This document shows, in pieces, positions 29,601 to 40,106 of a DNA stretch of 64,000 nucleotides (positions are counted from its first letter, which is position 1; each line of letters starts with the position of its first letter). Origin of the DNA: Sphaerosporella brunnea (taxonomy: Eukaryota; Ascomycota; Pezizomycetes; Pezizales; Pyronemataceae); NCBI GenBank assembly GCA_008704415.1, contig VXIS01000122.1, positions 57,551 to 121,550 of the forward strand, written 5' to 3'. The translations under genes and the position numbers were made by a program. The notes under the pieces were generated by a model. It made no database searches and was not told the origin of the DNA. It saw only the letters and a program-made list of their open reading frames with translations.

Positions 29601-32600
29601 GGTGGATGCTTCAATACGCCGCGCGATTCGTGTGCCTATCTTTGTCTCGACTGGGACATTGCCGATTGACAAAAAGCCCAAAGGCGATGCGCCGCACGGG
29701 GACGAGGAACGGTTGATATTCCTCGTCTCAGACCCCGGACCGCACAAGAAGGATCCGAGAGGGAGGGAGAACACTATCTGGTGTTTCCTGCGCCCGTAGA
29801 TCCCAACTTGGCCTCGTATTAATCCATGCCGGTCTTTCTCAAAAAGCGAATTATTAGCGTGATCGCCAGCGTTACACTGCGTAAACACTCATTGGGGAAG
29901 GCCTTGGGTCGATCGCGCAGTATACTGCGGCGGAGTGTCCGAAGGATGCGATTGCACAGCATTTGCCCCGCCCGCACAAGCAATGAATCGTCAAGCAGAG
30001 AACGGACGCTGCCATTGGTCCTTCGCTTTTAATAGCAGAAGCCATGCTGCTGATGCGGGCACATCAATAAATACTCACGAGTCCCTATAAATCTCAAAGC
30101 CCGCACAGGAACTGCCGAGGTTGACGTTAAGAAAGCCGCTTGTGCTGCAGATAATCAGCCACAGCCGGCTTTTGTAACACGACGCAGGGGTCAACTCGCT
30201 TGCTTGCTTGTTTGACGTGTTTGATGAAAATTCCCAGCTGGACGAATGAGACTGTGTCCCCGGACTCCTGGAGATGCTTCCAATTCTGGCACATGCAGCT
30301 CTTGGGAGAGTCATATTTTCGCATGCCCATAGCAATTAATTACAGTCGACTCTCTCTATAAGAATACGCTGGGCGTATTCTTGTAAAGTGAAAATTCTTA
30401 TAGAGAGAGTGGCTTGTCCCATACAAACTCGGTCGGGACCGGTCACCCGTATTCTTATACGGAGATTATTCCTATACAATATTCTTATAGGACTGTATGC
30501 ACAATGCAAGTCATATGGAACTTGCAATTGGGGGTTTGTCTTTTATATAGGCTTGTCGGAGCGGTCAGCTGTCATCTACTCTACTCGGGTGGAACGTCTC
30601 ACGGTCATCGGCTCAAAAACGATTTCATCGGCTCAGTAGTGGATTGGTTGCACACAGGAACGGCAATGACGGGGGTCGGAGTTTGAGGAGTTTCATGACG
30701 GGGGCAGTCGCTTGCAGAATGATCTTGGGTGGGCAGCCTCTGGAGAAAAATACCATACCGATTACCAAGATTGACCCCCTGCCACCCCCTCAGCTCCCCC
30801 AGTCAACGACTGACCCTTCACCCGACACGACATGTCATTGCCGTCCCCATAGTAGAATGTTGGACTATCAAGATGAACTAATAATCAAGGAGTTCTCCTT
30901 GGGCGGCGCTTCTAATAGTCTAGCATCATCATCAATCACGCACATTCCGTACATTCACTCGATAAAGAACCAGCCTGCCTACTTTGGAAGAGCAGCATGC
31001 GCATCTTGAATATCACAATATTCCCCCCTCTACAGTCGGAGCCTATAGAGGCCGAATATATCGATGATAGCAACAAACAACCGCCTATTCTTATAACAGG
31101 GGATGTTGATAGGTGATGGTTCTATTTGGCCGCAATAGAGCGACGGGAAGACTTCTAATAGTCAAAAGAGATCCTATGTTACTCCGCCGCTTCTGATTCA
31201 TGAGCATCACGGTTTTTCTGCCACCAGGTCCACAGATCTAGCTAATATAGAAGACTCAAACCTGGAGGCATTCCATTAGGTGTGCTCTACTTACTCGTCA
31301 ATAAAGAAGCGAGTGCATGAGCCACGGTGGCTCGGTAACTGTGCCACAACATTATCTCTCCTCCTTGTTGACGAGTAGCTCCAGACTCCAGTATTCTCAC
31401 TCCGCCACTATCAAGTCCGCAATCCCGCAGGTGCCACAGCGCATAACAAAGTTCTGTGGGGTTGAAGTATAAGGCGGACTTCCGGCCTAGCTAGAGAACA
31501 CATGGTTTTCCATAGAAGCGTTTCGGCTCGGCTCAAACAGGGAAAATCAAGCAAGCTCAGTTAACTACCATTCTGAGAAGCTTTGGACCGATGGACTCTT
31601 TAGGGCGGTCTTGTTGGCTGTCAATAATTATTTATAACTATAACCTCCGTTCGCACCTCCGTGATTGATCGTAAAGAAACGACTAAGCACCCGGCGTATG
31701 CTTGCGTAGAACTCGGAGTTTGCCATCCGAGTGATGATGGTATTCAGAGCCGCTTCGAGACTTTCCAGGCTCTCCTTGTGGTTGAGGTAAACCTGTTATT
31801 TGGTGTTAGCTAAGACTTGAACGTCTTTGGAAAGAGTAGTGGAGGGAACCTTCAGAAGAACCTTTGCAGAGGCCCAAATCAGTCAGGCGATTTGGGGATT
31901 GCTGTTGATTGCAGTATCTACCGTATCGGCATAGGCCTGGATGGCAAAAGCAATCTTGTCCAATTTATCTCTCAGGATCACTTCTTCCCCGTTAGGCTTC
32001 ACGTATCTCCACTTCCCTTCGTCCCAGTCCTGCAGCGCTTCTTTTGCTGCTTAGACCGCTGACAGCACAGAGTCACAGACTCGTTGGGTAAAGATCCTTG
32101 TTGAAGTTGCCGCCGTTCACGCTCTGTTATCTTCGGCTGTATCATCTCCAATGCCCTTTCCCATTGCAAACCGAAGCACATCTAATCAGAAGATTGGACT
32201 TTTTTGAGGCTAATCCCTGATGCTCACTTGTTTTGTGCCTTGTTGACGACGGCTGGAGTTCGAGGCCTCTCTTATTCTGGGAAAGAAACGTTCTCGCTTC
32301 TGATTGACGGCATCTGTGAAATAGTCGTGCTGGCAGAAGGGAGCTCCAGGTGGTCGCTGGAGGCTTTTGCTCGCAGTGTGCCTCATGAGTCCCCGAGTCG
32401 TTTCGCCCAGCTAAACCGAGTCTTTCGTCGCTTCTTTTCGCCCTCGCTCATGTCGGATGCCTCGTGTATTGTCGACAGTGGATTGCTTTGCTGCTCGCTA
32501 GCCCTCGCTCACCACCGATGGGGTTTTCAAGACGATCGTGCTGATGGGTGGCCGATAGGATCTTCAGCACAATCAAACTGACCGAGGGGAGTCTGAAGAA

Positions 32601-33301
32601 GCGGGGCGCCATGCATCAACCAAAGCAGCCAACCATCGGCGTTAAACACAGGGTTCCCCGTCAGCTGGGCAATGCCTAGCATTGGGAGGGAAGCTTCTCC
32701 AGCTCCATCGGAGGGCCATGGCTAGTCCGTGAATTTTTGCTGGAAATTGAGCAAGGGGAGGCTTTTCCTATGCTTCTATAGAAGGGCCAAAAAGGTCAAG
32801 GAAGCAATAGAGACACCAGCTTGCCGTACTGATCTTTAGGCGCTCAAAAGAACGCCTATGTATCTCCAACAACCCCCCGCACCCACTCCGATGCGGCAGA
32901 GGTTAGACCGTCTCTTTTCTATTTTCCACTTGAGTTTCTTTCGTTCTACCAGAGGGCTACACAGTGATTGTGCAGAAGAGGAGGATGAGTGCCCTTCTAA
33001 CAGGAGAGCGTAAAAAATACTCGGATAGATCGACGGGGGCCTTGCAACCACTCGGGAACAATTGTTCTCTGAGCAGAAATTTGACATGCTTCCATTTCGT
33101 GGCCATGGCTTCATCTTTTGTGAAATCTGTTGCGTTGTCGAAAAAACCCTTGTTCTACAATATTCTGTCGACCAAAGCCATCAATAACACGAATGAACAT
33201 ACTTCTTATGCAATGTATCAACGCCATGAACTTGTCCAATGCCATCCGTGTCGACATTCACAATTAAATTACAGTGCGAAAGCACCAGTGAGCCACCCAC
33301 T
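29601..33301. other. Gene-free region made of decayed repeats
   Basis: This 3.7 kb stretch has no intact gene. It contains the MITE at 30341-30497 and a second similar end at about 31031 (TACAGTCGGAGCCTATAGAG). A short coding-like minus-strand stretch lies at about 31650-31790 (SLESLEAALNTIITRMANSE), preceded by an AACAG acceptor-like site. Several interrupted frames at 32000-32580 are probably transposon or pseudogene debris. Confidence 0.55.
30341..30497. mobile_element. Pogo-like MITE
   Basis: The segment is bounded by TACAGTC on the left and GACTGTA on the right, giving CAGTC inverted ends flanked by TA, the usual target duplication of Tc1/mariner-pogo elements. Inside, CTATAAGAAT or its reverse complement recurs about six times. 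A nested palindrome pairs ACTCTCTCTATAAGAAT (about 30349-30365) with its complement ending about 30412. It is about 150 bp long and non-coding. Confidence 0.55.
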
Positions 33302-34741
33302 TCAAATGAAATTCGCCATAGGGTCTTCGTGTAGCCGCTTTTGTTTCCTGTACGCCTCCATATCCTCCTCGGTGACGCCACCCAGCATGTGCTCCAACTT
33401 CCTCTTCCCCTCCTTTTCATCTCCTTCTGCCGTTTTCCCACCGCCGCCCCTTGCTGTGAGACGAACGCCCTTGCCCTCTCCTTCCGCTGGTTCATCCACT
33501 TCCCGAGGTTTCCGGTCTTCAATCTGCTTGAGCTCCTTCGATTCCTGCTTCGGTTTTGGTGTATCTACCAAAAGTCCCAGCCGCATCTTTTTCGCCATCT
33601 CCGTAGCCGCCTTTCCTTCCTCCCCAGAGCAGTAACTGTTCTTAATAGTCGAGTGACAGCATGCATATCCCCACTGGAAGTTATCCCACCAACTTCCCCA
33701 CACGCTCGTATGGTTCCCGTTATATTTGTCCTCGACGTACTTCGACTTCGGCTTGACCTTCTTCGCGCCCTTAATGTCACCAAACTCCGTGTACTCAATG
33801 TAACGTTCCTCTTCCTCCACTTCTGGCTTCTTGTCCAGATGCTCCGCACCACCATACTTAGCCAACAGCTCCTTCCTCTTCTTCTCCGCCGCCTCTGCCT
33901 TCTCCTTCTCCTGCTTTTTCCTCAAAGCCTCCGCCTCGGTGGGATTCGCCTGTAAATGCAGCTTATTCTTGTCTCCGCGCTCCTGCGATTCCCATGCCGC
34001 ACGTTGCAAGCGCTCGAACTCCGCCGCATCGCCAGAGGAGCGGACGAAGTCTTCCTCGGCAACCATTGCAGCCGCGCGGTCTGAGGTCGCACCTTTGTCG
34101 ACCATCGTTCTCGTCTTAGGGTCGTAGCGGGCGGAGTCCAGGTCGAGGTTCAGTAGGTACTTCGCGGTATCTTCGCGGATTCTAAGGTTTCGGGTCGAGA
34201 TCCTGCTCGCGGCATCGTATGCTTGTCCCGGCATCTCTGACTCCTCGGCGTACTTATCCATCTCATCCGCGGCCTCTTCTACCTCTCCCGCAGCCTCCTT
34301 CCGTAACTGTTCCAGCCGAGAGTGCTCCTCCACTACGCGGCGATGTTCTTTCGGATCATAGCCATTCCACCGATCCCTCTTCGCGTCCCAGTTGAGTTCC
34401 ACCTTATCGACAACTTCGTCGGCTTCGATATCTATACCTGTCCACTTCGCGCCGAGTTTCCGCGGGCGAGAGAGGCACTCCGCGCGCTTGTGGGTCATGG
34501 AACCGCAGTTTTCGCAGGCGCCTTTGCGGTATTTGGTTGCGGCCGGGCCAGCACGCTTGCCCCGATCGTACCATTTTGCGGAGGAAAGATCAGCTTCTTG
34601 CTCTTTTTGGAGACGTTGATGCTCGAGGTAGTCGCCTTCTTGGTCGTCATCGATCCAGAAGGGCTTCTTTTGGATGAAGTGAGGGATGTATTCGTTGCGC
34701 GACTGTTTCTCGGGAAGCTTGGAGGATTTGGAGGAGGACAT
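33302..34741 (-). CDS. SLU7: Pre-mRNA splicing factor SLU7
   Basis: Single exon of 479 residues. SLU7 acts in the second catalytic step of splicing and helps select the 3' splice site. The N-terminus has [18 protein letters not shown], then the CCHC zinc knuckle [14 protein letters not shown] (Cys76, Cys79, His84, Cys89). The conserved block [16 protein letters not shown] leads to [20 protein letters not shown]. Further hallmarks are [38 protein letters not shown] and [21 protein letters not shown] coiled Lys/Glu region and a lysine-rich tail close the protein. Length and motif order match fungal orthologues. It diverges from the STU2-like gene across a 715-bp promoter region. Confidence 0.97.
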   Translation of the reverse strand: MSSSKSSKLPEKQSRNEYIPHFIQKKPFWIDDDQEGDYLEHQRLQKEQEADLSSAKWYDRGKRAGPAATKYRKGACENCGSMTHKRAECLSRPRKLGAKWTGIDIEADEVVDKVELNWDAKRDRWNGYDPKEHRRVVEEHSRLEQLRKEAAGEVEEAADEMDKYAEESEMPGQAYDAASRISTRNLRIREDTAKYLLNLDLDSARYDPKTRTMVDKGATSDRAAAMVAEEDFVRSSGDAAEFERLQRAAWESQERGDKNKLHLQANPTEAEALRKKQEKEKAEAAEKKRKELLAKYGGAEHLDKKPEVEEEERYIEYTEFGDIKGAKKVKPKSKYVEDKYNGNHTSVWGSWWDNFQWGYACCHSTIKNSYCSGEEGKAATEMAKKMRLGLLVDTPKPKQESKELKQIEDRKPREVDEPAEGEGKGVRLTARGGGGKTAEGDEKEGKRKLEHMLGGVTEEDMEAYRKQKRLHEDPMANFI

Positions 34742-35456
34742 TGTTACTTGTTACGGTTGTTGTGATGGGAATGAGACGGCGCGACAAGGTCCAACCAACA
34801 TCCTGTGGCGTGTGGCTGATGACGCTTTGGGGCAGTGCCAAAATCTGGTCGTTACCCGGTTAAGCGAGCAAGGTGTGGCTGATGGTGATTACCCGGACAA
34901 CGCCACGCAGGCAGAAGGTGGCTGGTTCTTTGCTTTGTTTACAGCTCGCTTTGAAACGAACAGAACAGGCCACTTTTCGATCCCCCCAACTTCTTATGAT
35001 TGAAAGCGAAAGTGAACATCTAGCAACAAAGATGCCCGCTTCTCTGGGCCCGCACTATGAGGGATTTCTCGTGTCCATACGTGGCTTGGCAGTGGATGTG
35101 TTGTGACTTTTGCGGCGCCGCTCTCTTGTTGCAACTTGCAACCAGAGAAGCATCTCCAGCCATCCACAACGAAGAAAGGGAGTTGACTCTTCAACGCCTT
35201 CTACGACCCTTCAACGGAATTGCAAACATCCCCCTCCTCCGGCTCACCGTGACTATCTTTCACAATCCACCGTTCAATCAATCGACTCAAAACACCCTAG
35301 CTCTTCACTTTCTTTCTCCGCTCTTCAGCCTTATCCAGCTATCGATCCACAACGCGCTACCTTCTGTAGTTATATCCTTGTCCGAAAGCCCCACGAAAAC
35401 TTTCTTGCAACACCTCCTTCCCTCACAGCAACACCCCCCGAACTACATCTCTCAAC
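34742..35456. promoter_or_regulatory. Divergent promoter region SLU7 / STU2-like
   Basis: This 715-bp interval between two divergent starts is unmarked by repeats. The STU2 side is CT/CA-rich (about 35230-35450), as is usual for fungal leaders. No specific binding site is assigned. Confidence 0.5.
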
Positions 35457-38271
35457 ATGGCTGAAGAAGAGCCCGACTACTCCTCTCTTCCGCTCGTCGA
35501 TAGAGCCGTGCACAAGCAATGGAAGGTGCGCAAGGAAGCGTACGAGCAGGCTGCCAAGTTCGTCCACCCCATCCTCGGAAACACGGCAGCAGCTGTGGAA
35601 CGCTCTCGCTAACACGTGAGACAATCACAGGGAGTTTGAGAAATCGCCAGATGAATCGGCTGCGTGCTTCACGCCGTGGCTGATGGACCCGGGATTGTGG
35701 CAAAAGGCAGCCACGGACTCGAACGTTGCGGCTCAGCAGGAGGGTATCACGGCGTTGTGTGCGTTCCTGAAGTACGGTGGAACGAGCGCGTGTACACGGT
35801 ATAAATATTTTCCTCTTCCCAACCCCGGTAAGAGAAAGCTCACGTGCGACCGATAGAACACGAAATCATGTCATCGGAGGTCTGGTGGAGAAGGGTCTTC
35901 AGTCCACCCGTGCAGCCACTAAGGCCAACTCGACTGAGGCCTTGCTACTTCTCGTGGAGCTGGACACCCCCGGTCCCGTGATTGAGCAACTCATTCCGTT
36001 CCTGTCTCACAAATTGCCAAAGATCATCGCTGCTACGCTTACCGCGCTCACGTCCATATACACTGCCTTCGGAGGAAGGACAGTTGATCCCAAACCCGTG
36101 CTGAAACAGCTCCCCAAGCTGTTCGGTCATGCCGACAAGAACGTCAGAGCTGAGTCCACCAAGCTCACTATCGTGCTCTACACATGGCTCAAGGACGCGA
36201 TGAAGCCGATGTTTTACAACGACCTGAAGCCGGCACAGCAGAAGGAGCTTGACGAAGCGTTCGAGAAGGTTAAGGGAGAGACGCCAAAGCAGGAGCGTCT
36301 TTTGAGGTCACAGCAGGCTGCGCAGGAAGCGGCGGTGGCCTCCGGCGGCAGTGGTGGTGGTGGTGGTGGTGTCGAGGAGGAGGTTGAAGAGGAACCAGAA
36401 GAGATGGATGCGTTTGATTTGGCTGAGCCGGTAGACATTACCGCCAAGCTTCCCGACAACTTCCAGGAGATGGTTGCTTCGACCAAGTGGAAGGACCGAA
36501 AGGAAGCTCTGGATGCGTTGTACGTGGAAGCGAACGTCCCAAGGATCAAAGAAGGCCATTATGATGATATTATCCGAGCTCTGGCAAAGTGTATGAAGGA
36601 TGCCAATGTTGCTGTTGTTACGGTGGCTGCCAATTGCATTGAGGCGATTGCCAACGGTCTCAGGAAGGGATTTATGAAGTACAAGGGAACCGTGCTGGCT
36701 CCGGTTATGGACAGGCTGAAGGAGAAGAAGCAGGGTGTTATCGATGCCTTGTCCAAGGCGTTGGACGCCATATTCAATGCGGTGCGTATTCTGGCAAGTA
36801 TCGAGCCTGGACGGTGCTGACGAGTGTAGACTTCCCTTACCGACTGTCTGGAAGATATTCTTGAAAACTCGAAGCACAAAAACCCTAATGTTAAGCTCGA
36901 AACCATGCGTTTCCTCGTCCGTTGTCTGCGAACGACCAAGGAAGTCCCTTCCAAGCCGGAACAGAAGAACATTGCAGACGCTTCCGGGAAGTTGCTTACC
37001 GATACGTCCGCACCCATGCGTGACTGTGCTGCTGAGACTATGGGAACGTTGATGAAGATTATCGGCGAGCGCGCCATGAACCCACACTTGGAAGGTCTAG
37101 ACGACATTCGCAAGACCAAGATCAAGGAGTTCTTCGAAAGCGCCCAAGTGAAAGCCAAGGAGAAGCCAAAGCCGGTTGCCCCTCCTCCGGCAGCGAAGGC
37201 ACCGCCGAGGAAACTGGGGGCTAAACCCGGCGCCAAGGCACCTGCTAAGAAGGCTGCTCCAGCGGCTGCGGCGCCTCCCCCACCAGTTGAGGAGCCGCCT
37301 GCACCTAAGCCAGCTGCACGGTCCATCCCTGGTAGTAAACTGGCGCCCAAGGGAGCCGTCGGAGCGTCAAGACTAGGTGGCCCCAAGAAGCTCGCAGCTC
37401 CGTCATCGCCAAAGCGTGCGCTTCCCCAGGAATATGCGGAAGAAGAGCCGGCGCCTGCCGCCCCGCCGAGCAGACTGGGGGGACTCGGCAGGGGACTGGC
37501 TAACCGTTCATTGGCAAAGGAACCTCCAGCACCTGTTCCCATGAAAGTCGATCCTCAGATTGCCATTGACAAGGCTGAACTAGAAGAGCTTCGGGCCGAG
37601 CGTGTTACGTGGGATAAGGAGCGGAGAGATCATATTGCGGAGAGAACCAAGCTGATGCAGGAAATTAACGATCTCCAGCTACAGGTTTGTCCCTCCTCTT
37701 TATTGCTATGAAGTCAGTTATTAACACTTGACAGAATGCGCAACTTATTGAGGAGCATACTCGCGATAACTTGGCCATCCGCGCCAAAGAAGCGCAGCTG
37801 GTCCGCACCCGAGCAGACGCGGACTCGGCACTGGAAGAGGTGGCCAAGCAGAAACGCGAGATCGAAAGACTGAAGCGTGAGCTGCAGCGCGCTGTCAGAC
37901 CCAGTTCCCCCGCGCCGACAGATATCAGCGAGCATATTATGAACATGAACGGATTTAGCGCGAGGGAGTCAACCATGTCCCGTAGCAGCCACAGAATGAG
38001 CTTTGCCTCTACAAACGCTGGTGATGAGAAGGAGAACGGAAGGGCGGGCGCACTTAGTCCTTCTGGCCTCAGAAGCGAGAGCAGGATCAGCACCGCTAGC
38101 GGGGACCACGAGAGCTGGAAGCGGGCGGCAGAGGTTACGAGCCAGTTGAAGATGAGGATTGAGGTATGTATTCTCTTCGAAATTCTGGTGGCTGAGACAA
38201 ATGGCTAATACTCGAAACAGCAAATGAAGGCGAAACAGGGTCTGTCAGGGCGAGGAACGCCTCAGTATTGA
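35457..38271 (+). CDS. XMAP215/TOG-family microtubule polymerase (Stu2/Alp14)
   Basis: Six exons: 35457-35557, 35631-35798, 35857-36781, 36830-37684, 37735-38163 and 38221-38271. The introns are 48-73 bp and the product is 842 residues. The protein captures tubulin at microtubule plus ends and kinetochores and promotes polymerisation. Residues 1 to about 230 form the first TOG domain (DRAVHKQWKVRKEAYEQAAK, AAQQEGITALCAFLKYGG, PFLSHKLPKIIAATLTAL). A Gly/Glu linker is followed by the second TOG (about 280-510; FQEMVASTKWKDRKEALDAL and CMKDANVAVVTVAANCIEAI). Then comes a Lys/Ala/Pro-rich basic linker (about 510-630) that would bind the microtubule lattice, and a C-terminal coiled coil (about 640-760) for dimerisation. 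Two TOGs plus a coiled coil is the fungal form. The donor at 35799 (GTATAA) was chosen over a better-looking GTAAGA at 35827 because only the former keeps frame. Confidence 0.94.
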
Positions 38272-38748
38272 GTGCGCGCTGGAGCGATTAACGCTTTAAG
38301 CAAAGAGCTAGGGTGTACAGTGTTGATTCGATGAACAGGGCACAGGATTGGGAGGTGTAGTTTTTCTTTTACTTTACAGCGGGCTTGCATTCATCAACCT
38401 TTTTGCTTCTGATTCTCCATTCTACTCCTTTGGCTTTTAACATTAGTCTTTATGCTTGCATGGCTGCTTGTCTCTACTCTTTTGTTTGGGGTTTTTATAT
38501 TGTGATGCTGCTGTGCATCTGACTATTCGTTCTTTGTTTTGTGGATTTATGCTGGTTTCTTTTGCGAGATCGAATGATGATTGGAGACTTCAGGAATTTA
38601 TAATATTTTCTTGCCATTAACTAGCGAGCGATGAATGCATGACCAGATTACCATGCTTCGTTCTATCCACAGATCCATATCATACATTTCCAAAAGTAAA
38701 CAAAAAAAACGCCGTGATCGCCTCGCTAAAAGAAAATCGAAAGTATTT
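38272..38748. other. Convergent 3' region between the STU2-like and DscB-like genes
   Basis: A T-rich 477-bp spacer holding both 3'UTRs. No frame or RNA gene is supported. Confidence 0.55.
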
Positions 38749-39510
38749 CTATCGTCCCCTAAACTGATCCAGCACCCTCCACACAATCGGTCCGCCCTGT
38801 CTCTCCGCCCCCACCTCCCCCCTCAGCCTCCTCCTCAAAACCTCGAATTCCCGAGCCTCTCCCTCTCCACCAAGCATGGCCACCACTCCCCTCCCCACCC
38901 TCCACCGCGTCCTGGGCAACATCTCCAGTCGCCAGGCATAGCCCACTAACCACCCAACCGACGCGGCCACCGCGGACCCAGGCAATTGGCACGCCGCCAG
39001 CTGCAGTGCTAGCAGGTACGCGTATAGTTTATCGCTTCCCCCTACCTCCCCAACACCTCCCGGGAGCAGGATCGAGAACTTGTAAATCCCAGGCACGGCA
39101 GCATGGTATTGCGCCAACAGGGCAAATATCACCGGCGTCGGTCCGGGCGGAAGGTAGTTCCACCTGCCGGCCGTCAGCCACCATCCCAGCAGCAGTATCG
39201 CGGGGCACAGCAGCGAGGTCACGGCGCCGGTGTAGAGGATGCAGCTGAGGAACTTGCGGGAGCCGAAGATGCGCTCGAGCAGGCGCAGTTGGTAGAGGAG
39301 CAGCGTGGAGAAGAGGAGTTCGCCCGAGTTGGTGTAGACGCTTTGGAAGGTAAGGAGCCGGTGCAGCTGGTGCTGTTGCAGCAAGTGCGGCACGATCTGG
39401 AGGTGGAATAGCGACTTGACCGCGAGGAGCGATGCTAGGAGCGAGCTCGTAAGGAGTGCGAAGAGGAAGGTGCGTATGAGTGGCGTCGACAGGAACCCCG
39501 GTGTTTGCAT
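38749..39510 (-). CDS. DscB/Dsc2-like rhomboid pseudoprotease
   Basis: Single exon of 253 residues. The protein has several hydrophobic helices and a rhomboid/derlin-like core: SVYTNSGELLFSTLLLYQLR followed by LERIFGSRKFLSCIL, then LLCPAILLLGWWLTAG and GPTPVIFALLAQYHAAVPG. Dsc2 proteins are subunits of the Golgi Dsc E3 ubiquitin ligase complex that activates SREBP and controls membrane-protein quality. The usual Ser-His rhomboid catalytic pair is not evident. The C-terminus ends in a short helix (VLDQFRGR), with no complete UBA domain visible. It is convergent with the STU2-like gene and diverges from the MLP1-like gene. A derlin-type or UBAC2-type relative is the alternative. Confidence 0.75.
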   Translation of the reverse strand: MQTPGFLSTPLIRTFLFALLTSSLLASLLAVKSLFHLQIVPHLLQQHQLHRLLTFQSVYTNSGELLFSTLLLYQLRLLERIFGSRKFLSCILYTGAVTSLLCPAILLLGWWLTAGRWNYLPPGPTPVIFALLAQYHAAVPGIYKFSILLPGGVGEVGGSDKLYAYLLALQLAACQLPGSAVAASVGWLVGYAWRLEMLPRTRWRVGRGVVAMLGGEGEAREFEVLRRRLRGEVGAERQGGPIVWRVLDQFRGR

Positions 39511-40106
39511 TGTTGCTCTTGCGCGCCGAGCGCTGCAGTGGTGAGGTTCGGATGAGGCGCGGGTTTCAAGGTTGGAGATGGTGTTGCGGCTCTGGGGAGA
39601 GCGGGCGGGAAAGCTGGCCTGAAGCTCGGGGTGCCAGTGATGTCAAAGCACAGCAAAAATGGGAGAGTGATTCTGGGTTTGGATAATGTATTTTGAAGGA
39701 ACACTATCAAGCATTTTGCAAAGTCCCTTAATACATTTCAAGCCGCAACATCTCGCGAGTCTTGGCGGCTGCTCTTTGTCAACTCCTGTTTTGCCAGCAA
39801 ACAACCGCTTCCATCATCACACACCACACGACGACACCGCCGCGAGAAGGGAAATTCAACCCACCCGTTTCCCCCCACAAACGAGAACAACAACAATAAC
39901 AACAATCGTTCTCTTCTTTCCCTTTCTCTCTAAACCCCTTCCGCTCTCTCAGTTGCTTTATCACAGAGCGACTTCCTTTTCCCACACAACAAATTTTCTA
40001 TCAACTACACGACCGCGTTCCAGCCAAACTCTTTCCACCAACCAACTATTTATCCCGACAGAGACTCACCGCCCCACGCGACACCCCCCCCCCCCCCCCA
40101 ATTACA
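39511..40106. promoter_or_regulatory. Divergent promoter region DscB-like / MLP1-like with C16 tract
   Basis: This 596-bp interval contains CA/CT-rich leader sequence for the downstream gene. An uninterrupted run of 16 C (40084-40099) ends seven bases before the MLP1 start codon (CAATTACAATGG). Confidence 0.55.

Noticed and set aside
32204..32581. 125-codon plus-strand frame
   Set aside because: It lies in repeat debris; the composition is not that of a conserved protein, and neighbouring frames on the other strand look equally random.
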